Positions 59,749 to 64,000 of a stretch of 64,000 nt of DNA are shown one piece after another. Numbering within the stretch: position 1 is the first letter of the stretch; every line of letters begins with the position of its first letter. The notes beneath the pieces were generated by a model that saw only the letters and a program-made list of their open reading frames with translations, was not told the DNA's origin and made no database searches. Made by a program: the position numbers and the translations under genes. The stretch is from Candidatus Chloroploca mongolica (GTDB taxonomy: Bacteria; Chloroflexota; Chloroflexia; Chloroflexales; Chloroflexaceae): positions 1 through 64,000 of the forward strand of contig NZ_SIJK02000002.1 in assembly GCF_004762035.2 (NCBI RefSeq), in the 5' to 3' direction.

Positions 59749-60474
59749 TCAGGTAATCAGCGCACTGTCACCCCAGACGACGGCGGCTACCTCGGGGGAG
59801 ATGGTGATATTCTGGTTGCAGCGACGTAAGGTGACGCCATAGACCGGTGAAGTGTCGGGGATGAAACACTGGGTTCCGGGGGTGAGGCTGTTGAGTTCGA
59901 GGTAACGCATCAGATCAACCTGAGCTTCAGCTTCTTCGGCAATGCGCTGGATCGTAAACATGGTACCCACGGTGGCCGTATCAAGCCGTACGTTGCCAAC
60001 ATAGGTCTGGCTGCGCCCTGGGATGGGGTTACCGTGCGGGCAGGTAGTGACTGGCCCAACGAGGCTAAAGACACGCTCGGCCAAGATGGGCGAGAGCACG
60101 CGCTCAAGGCGGGCGGCTTCAACATAGAGCAGATGCCAGGGTATGCCAACCACACTCGCGAGAAAGTGTTCAAGCACCCGCTGGCGCTGGACAATTTCTT
60201 TGGCAAGGGTCTGGCCCTGGCTCGTGAGGGTGATCTGGTTGCGTTCGTCACGCAGAATGAAGCCCTTGTCAACCAGTTGTTGCACCGCGTGACTCACCGT
60301 GGGCGGCTGGACGCCAAGCCGACGCCCGAGTGAAGCGGCAATGACGGGCTCATCACTCTGGGTGAGCGCATAAATGATCTCGAGATAGTCGCGCTCTTTA
60401 TCAGTCGGCCCGCCAGAACTGGCTAACGTGCGCGTGCGCTGGTGTGCACGTTTCGCCATCGCAGCATCTCCCAT
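59749..60474 (-). CDS. DtxR/MntR-family metal-dependent repressor
   Basis: ATG 60474 follows GGAAGGAAG; 241 residues. An N-terminal wHTH (DYLEIIYALTQSDEPVIAASLGRRLGVQPPTVSHAVQQLVDKGFI) is followed by the metal-binding dimerisation domain (RVLEHFLASVVGIPWHLLYVEAARLERVLS...CPHGNPIPG) and a C-terminal FeoA/SH3-like domain. In place of the usual CEAEH..EH region it reads VEAARLERV, so metal-ligand identity is unclear. The DtxR-type dyad found upstream of the metal-binding lipoprotein gene (34084-34106) is a plausible target. Confidence 0.88.
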   Translation of the reverse strand: MGDAAMAKRAHQRTRTLASSGGPTDKERDYLEIIYALTQSDEPVIAASLGRRLGVQPPTVSHAVQQLVDKGFILRDERNQITLTSQGQTLAKEIVQRQRVLEHFLASVVGIPWHLLYVEAARLERVLSPILAERVFSLVGPVTTCPHGNPIPGRSQTYVGNVRLDTATVGTMFTIQRIAEEAEAQVDLMRYLELNSLTPGTQCFIPDTSPVYGVTLRRCNQNITISPEVAAVVWGDSALIT

Positions 60475-60608
60475 AATTGCTTCCTTCCAGCGGTGCGTGC
60501 CGAATACCTGACTCATCTGAGGATCGACTATATCTCGCCTGGATCGATGCCGGTCGCCAGAGCGGAGGGATCGCTCACGCTGTAGTGTTTCGGCTTCAAA
60601 CTACTTTT

Positions 60609-60637
60609 AGTATAACATGCCGATCTCTTTGAGGCAA
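60609..60637 (-). promoter_or_regulatory. Promoter of the DtxR-type gene
   Basis: On the minus strand TTGCCT (60637-60632), a 17-bp spacer and TATACT (60614-60609), with TG upstream making an extended -10. Confidence 0.5.
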
Positions 60638-60742
60638 TAGTAGCGCTTGCAGACAGAACGCGGTATTATAGGAAGAGGGTCACGCCGAGGTGCTACCTTG
60701 GCGTGCGTTTTGTTTTTTCTTCACCAGAAGGAGCGGAGGGCA

Positions 60743-61570
60743 ATGCAGATACTGGTGGTGAATGATGATGGCATCGCGAGCGTCGGTTTGTGGATGCTCG
60801 CTGCGGCACTGCGTGATGCCGGGTTGGGTACCGTCACGATTGTGGCCCCTGAGGTTGAGCAGAGCGGGACGAGTATGGCGTTGCCGATGCAGCGCGAGTT
60901 GACGATGAAGCCTGCCCAACCCCTTGACCCTGACTACGCTGGGATTGCGGCTTATACCGTGAATAGCACGCCAGTCGGTTGTGTGCTCGCTGGGGTACGG
61001 GCTTTCCCTGGTGGTGTCCCTGACGTCGTCGTTTCGGGGATCAACCGGGGGCTCAATACCGGTACCAATGTCTTGCTGAGTGGTACGGTTGGCGCAGCGA
61101 TGTTTGCGGCCTTCTGGGGTATCCCCGCTCTCGCGGTTTCGCAGATGTTCATCGGTGATGCACCGATGCCCTGGGCAACCGCGACGTGGGCGGCGGTGCA
61201 GACGTTTCCGTTGCTTGAGCGTGTCCGTGGTCAGGGGCCACTTGTGCTGAATGTCAATGTGCCCCACGTGCATGACCTGGCTGACGTACGTGGTTTTCGC
61301 CAGACAGAGTTGTCGGCTTTTTTCTATGGGGATGTTGTTGAATTGGATGCCGCAGTGCCTGTTGATGCTCCCGAAGAGCGTCATCTCGGCATACGGTTTG
61401 TGCGTGAGCGGGTGCCTGCGTTTGCCCCTTCGAGCGACGATGGCGCGGTTCGCGAGGGGTATATTTCGGTCACACCCTTGACCCCGACAACGGCAGCCTG
61501 TTTCGATCTGTCGGCTGCGCTGCAAGACTTGACATCTGAGACAAGGGACAGGAGTCAGAGCACAGCTTGA
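60743..61570 (+). CDS. surE: 5'/3'-nucleotidase SurE
   Basis: ATG 60743 follows GGAGG and begins MQILVVNDDG; upstream starts are unlikely. 275 residues. Metal-binding VNDDG, the SGT near residue 40, and VVSGINRGLNTGTNVLLSGTVGAAMFA are the SurE active-site regions. It dephosphorylates nucleoside monophosphates, and possibly polyphosphate, under stress. The last 20 residues are not conserved. It is followed by an inositol-phosphatase-family gene after 68 bp. Confidence 0.93.
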   Translation: MQILVVNDDGIASVGLWMLAAALRDAGLGTVTIVAPEVEQSGTSMALPMQRELTMKPAQPLDPDYAGIAAYTVNSTPVGCVLAGVRAFPGGVPDVVVSGINRGLNTGTNVLLSGTVGAAMFAAFWGIPALAVSQMFIGDAPMPWATATWAAVQTFPLLERVRGQGPLVLNVNVPHVHDLADVRGFRQTELSAFFYGDVVELDAAVPVDAPEERHLGIRFVRERVPAFAPSSDDGAVREGYISVTPLTPTTAACFDLSAALQDLTSETRDRSQSTA

Positions 61571-61638
61571 GCGTATCAAGGCGCGGTGCAGCGCCCTGAA
61601 CGATCAAGGAGCCTGGAACCTTCCCTTCGCATAAAGGC

Positions 61639-62427
61639 ATGCCTGAAAGTGAGCGCGCTGTGAGTGAGATTGCCATCGATGCAGTACGTGAGTGGGTGGC
61701 TGAAGCTGGCGTCCTTGCGATGAGTTACTTTAATAATGTGCAGGCCCAGCGGAAAGCTGACCTGAGCCTGGTGACCCAGGCGGATCTTGAGATTGAGCAT
61801 ATGTTGCGTGAGCGCATTACGGCTCGGTATCCTGATCATGGCATTATTGGCGAAGAGCATGGGAGCGGGGACACTGATCGCGAGTATGTCTGGTGCCTTG
61901 ATCCGATTGATGGCACGGGGGCGTTTGTGGCGGGCCTGCCGACCTGGTGTGTCTCGGTCGGGTTGCTGCGCCATGGTCAACCCTACCTCGGCGTCATTTT
62001 GTTGCCGATTCTTGGTGATTGCTACTGGGCTGATGCCACTGGCCCCGCGTTTCGCAACGAGTTGCCGATCACCGTCAGTCAGGCAACCTCGATTGATCCC
62101 AACGACTGGATGAGCGTTTCATCGCATGTGCATCGCCAATTTCGGCTCTGTTTTCCTGGCAAAACCCGGGTGTTGAGCAGTGTCGCTGCTGATTGTTGTT
62201 ATGTTGCCCGTGGGAGTTCGCTTGGCTCGTTGATCGGGCGTGCGAACCTCTGGGATCTGGCAGCGGGCTTTGCGATTCTGCGTGCCGCTGGTGCGGTGGT
62301 AACGGGCCTCAGTGGTGCGCCAGTTGATGTGCCGGCGCTATTGGTGCAGCACCGCCTGCCCGAGCCGATTGTCCTGGCCCCGCCCCAGTTGATCGATAAA
62401 CTCCTTGGGTATATTGCATGTGTGTGA
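61639..62427 (+). CDS. Inositol-monophosphatase-family phosphatase
   Basis: 262 residues. The lithium-sensitive phosphatase motifs are GEEHGSG (Glu ligands), WCLDPIDGTGAFVAGLPTW and the late Asp in NLWDLAAGFAILRAAGAVV. These bind two to three Mg2+ and hydrolyse sugar or inositol phosphates, histidinol phosphate or PAP. Substrate cannot be fixed. An ATG at 61639 is used; a GTG at 61660 (VSEIAID) is an alternative. Follows surE in the same direction, possibly in one unit. Confidence 0.85.
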   Translation: MPESERAVSEIAIDAVREWVAEAGVLAMSYFNNVQAQRKADLSLVTQADLEIEHMLRERITARYPDHGIIGEEHGSGDTDREYVWCLDPIDGTGAFVAGLPTWCVSVGLLRHGQPYLGVILLPILGDCYWADATGPAFRNELPITVSQATSIDPNDWMSVSSHVHRQFRLCFPGKTRVLSSVAADCCYVARGSSLGSLIGRANLWDLAAGFAILRAAGAVVTGLSGAPVDVPALLVQHRLPEPIVLAPPQLIDKLLGYIACV

Positions 62428-62461
62428 GGGGCTGGGCCTACGGCCCAAGCCCCTCACACAC

Positions 62462-62717
62462 GGTGAAGGGGCCGGGCACCATCGGCCCTGCCCCTCACAC
62501 GGTGAAGGTGTCGGGCTCCATCGGCCCTGCCTCGCACGCACGCTGACGGTGTCGGGCACCATCGGCCCTGCCCCTCACGCACGCTGACGGTGTCGGGCAC
62601 CATCGGCCCTGCCCCTCACGCACGCTGACGGTGCCGGGCTCCATCGGCCCTGCCCCTCACACGGTGAAGGTATCGGAACCCATCGGCCCTGCCCCTCACG
62701 CACGCTGACGGTGTCGG
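62462..62717. repeat. 41-bp tandem repeat array, about six copies
   Basis: The unit contains CACCATCGGCCCTGCCCCTC and either a CGCACGCTGAC or an ACACGGTGAA end, with small substitutions between copies. No regular unique spacers occur, so it is not CRISPR. It fills the convergent gap between the phosphatase and SURF1 genes. Confidence 0.75.
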
Positions 62718-62730
62718 AGGCTGCAGGCGT

Positions 62731-63483
62731 TTATGTTGGAGCGTAGCGCTGCAATTCCTGGCGCATCAAAATGGTGTAGACCACGATCATCATCCCGGCA
62801 AAGGTGAACCATTGCAGGGCGTAGCCGAGGTGTGGCCCGTCGTCGAGTTGGCGGGGATCGGGTGGGCGCGGAAGGGAGGCTGCGTCAGCATTGGGGAGGA
62901 CTTCGATGTAGAGTGGGAGCAGTGGAAGCCCGACCTGTTGCTGGAGGCCTGGAACATCAACGCGTACCCATGCGTCAATCCGTGTTTCACCTGGCAAGGG
63001 CAAGTCGCGTGGGGCGAGCGGCGAGTCTGGGCGTACCTGCGGTGCCCAGGCGAATCCTTCGAGCGTGACTTCGCGAGCGACCGCATAGCCCGCCAGGTCA
63101 CTCGGACTCCGCTGGTTACTCGGCAGCCAGCCCCGGTCAACAAGAATGGCCGCTTCGCTGCCGCTCAGTTGGAATGGGGTGAGCAAGTGGACTCCATCAA
63201 CCCCACTGTCTGAGCGCCGCCCTCTGAGGACGACACTCTCTTCATTGCGATAGGTTCCGGTGAGCCGTACTTTGCGGCCGATCAGCGCTGCGAGATCGGG
63301 TTCCGTACCGGTGATGGTCAGGGGAGCCTGATCCAGCAAGGCAATGCGTTCGGCGTTGGCACTACGGCGTTCCTCGAGGCGTAGCAACTGCCAGATACCG
63401 AGGCTTACGAGGGTGATAAAGATCGTGAGCGCAAAGAGATGTTTCGGGATCCATGCGCCACGGAGCAAAGGATGTATATGCAT
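62731..63483 (-). CDS. SURF1-family protein
   Basis: ATG 63483 begins MHIHPLLRG, directly before the first membrane helix (KHLFALTIFITLVSLGIWQLLRLEERR); 250 residues. The SURF1 landmarks are the GIWQLLRL helix end, RKVRLTGTYRNEESVVLRGRRSDSGVDGVHLLTPFQL, VDRGWLP and a C-terminal membrane helix. It helps assemble haem-copper cytochrome oxidase, probably delivering haem a. Longer frames to 63630 lack support. The neighbouring partial membrane protein may belong to the same oxidase locus. Confidence 0.9.
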   Translation of the reverse strand: MHIHPLLRGAWIPKHLFALTIFITLVSLGIWQLLRLEERRSANAERIALLDQAPLTITGTEPDLAALIGRKVRLTGTYRNEESVVLRGRRSDSGVDGVHLLTPFQLSGSEAAILVDRGWLPSNQRSPSDLAGYAVAREVTLEGFAWAPQVRPDSPLAPRDLPLPGETRIDAWVRVDVPGLQQQVGLPLLPLYIEVLPNADAASLPRPPDPRQLDDGPHLGYALQWFTFAGMMIVVYTILMRQELQRYAPT

Positions 63484-63537
63484 AGGTACAGTATACCGCG
63501 CAGTAGAATACCATTCCAGCGTCAGGGATGAGCACGT

Positions 63538-63590
63538 AGGGCTACGCTGAAAATGGGGGAACGTGGTTCCCCCATTTTCAGCGTAGCCCT
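63538..63590. terminator. 25-bp perfect hairpin
   Basis: Arms 63538-63562 and 63566-63590 around a GTG loop. The right arm overlaps the end of the next gene; it separates that gene from surf1. Confidence 0.65.
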
Positions 63591-64000
63591 GGAAGGGCCC
63601 GGGGGCGGATCCAGGTGTACCAGAAAGCACTGCCCAGGGCTGCCAGCGCGATCACGACCCAGAGGATTGCCCAGAAGGCGGCGGGAAGAAAGGTGATCTG
63701 CGCCATGGCATGCGCGTCCGTCATGCTTCCCATGCCCGCGCTGGTGCTGAGCTGGAAGAGCACGCGCAGGTCACTCAGGGCACTCAGGCCGATCCAGAAG
63801 GCGAGCAGGTTCAAGAGACCAAGCGCCCACGGAAGCGTCGCTTTCCAGGCGACCCCGAGCAGCGCCGCCCCCAACGCCAGCCCTGCGCCCAATGTTAGGA
63901 ACCCGCTCAGGATATGGACGCTAAAGACTGACGGCAAGGCGTAACGCAGGGTAAGCAGGACAAGCACCGCGCCAATGATCCCGAGGGCAATCCGGCTTGC
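63578..64000 (-). CDS. Integral membrane protein of unknown function (runs off the right edge)
   Basis: The frame is open from 63578 to the edge; a GTG at 63967 is possible, but 11 further in-frame codons extend to base 64000, so it is treated as 5'-partial. At least 140 residues with four hydrophobic segments (LVLLTLRYALPSVFSVHILSGF, LGAGLALGAALLGVAW, LPWALGLLNLLAFWIGLSAL, FWAILWVVIALAALGSAFWYTW). Upstream of SURF1 on the same strand, which suggests a link to respiratory oxidase assembly. No family was recognised. Confidence 0.55.
   Translation of the reverse strand, partial: ASRIALGIIGAVLVLLTLRYALPSVFSVHILSGFLTLGAGLALGAALLGVAWKATLPWALGLLNLLAFWIGLSALSDLRVLFQLSTSAGMGSMTDAHAMAQITFLPAAFWAILWVVIALAALGSAFWYTWIRPRALPGLR

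Noticed and set aside
62462-62717. Possible CRISPR array
   Set aside because: The repeats are directly adjacent, with no unique spacers of constant length, and no cas gene is present.

Overview
The window looks like chromosomal DNA of a Chloroflexota bacterium, probably class Chloroflexia. This is inferred from moderately high GC, from secreted proteins ending in a VYLP-x-V-x-R motif that I associate with this phylum, from a sigma-54-type regulator without the sigma-54 contact loop, and from gene content. No rRNA or tRNA gene was seen, so the placement is tentative.

Bases 1-24,700 are accessory. At the left edge is a relic of a mobile replicon: the start of a helicase loader, a winged-helix replication initiator whose central coding region carries nine perfect copies of a palindromic iteron, two VapBC-type toxin-antitoxin pairs, a HicB-like orphan, and a dead large serine recombinase. 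A large secreted RCC1-repeat lipase is broken by an internal deletion and is followed by two secreted proteins of unknown role. Next comes a co-directional island (12,201-23,003). It encodes a DNA methyltransferase, a sigma-like protein, a small helical protein, an ImmA/IrrE metallopeptidase, a NurA nuclease, a HerA ATPase, an RNase H-RecQ-phosphoribosyltransferase fusion, a DprA-like protein and a four-helix-bundle protein. This is the best candidate for an undescribed genome-defence or DNA-processing system. A thioredoxin::nuclease fusion lies just beyond it.

Bases 24,900-37,100 are mainly metabolic: an acyltransferase and MFS pair, ribA, then a minus-strand cluster (glycosyltransferase, a PTPS/QueD homologue without the usual catalytic cysteine, an MDR dehydrogenase, a RibD-type reductase, FolB) that may make a modified pterin. 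An SDR, an orphan metal-binding lipoprotein with a DtxR-like operator, a hydrolase fused to a cyclic-nucleotide-binding domain, and a DUF3054 protein follow.

Bases 37,150-41,551 are a complete minus-strand polar amino-acid ABC transporter (ATPase, two permeases, binding lipoprotein). Bases 41,920-53,455 are a glycerol and dihydroxyacetone regulon: a DhaR-like regulator, then glpF, dhaK, dhaL, glpK, glpA, glpB, glpC and dhaM. Together they take up glycerol, phosphorylate it, oxidise it to DHAP through the membrane GlpABC complex, and phosphorylate free dihydroxyacetone through a PTS-linked kinase. An intact IS5-like element has inserted just downstream, inside a dispersed repeat.

Bases 54,660-64,000 are ordinary chromosome: a conserved hypothetical, DUF1405, a hexapeptide acyltransferase, a lone nucleoside-type permease, a Crp/Fnr regulator with a DUF2892 protein, a DtxR/MntR repressor, surE, an inositol-phosphatase-family enzyme, SURF1 and a partial membrane protein. 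Long perfect hairpins with very short loops close many transcription units across the window.
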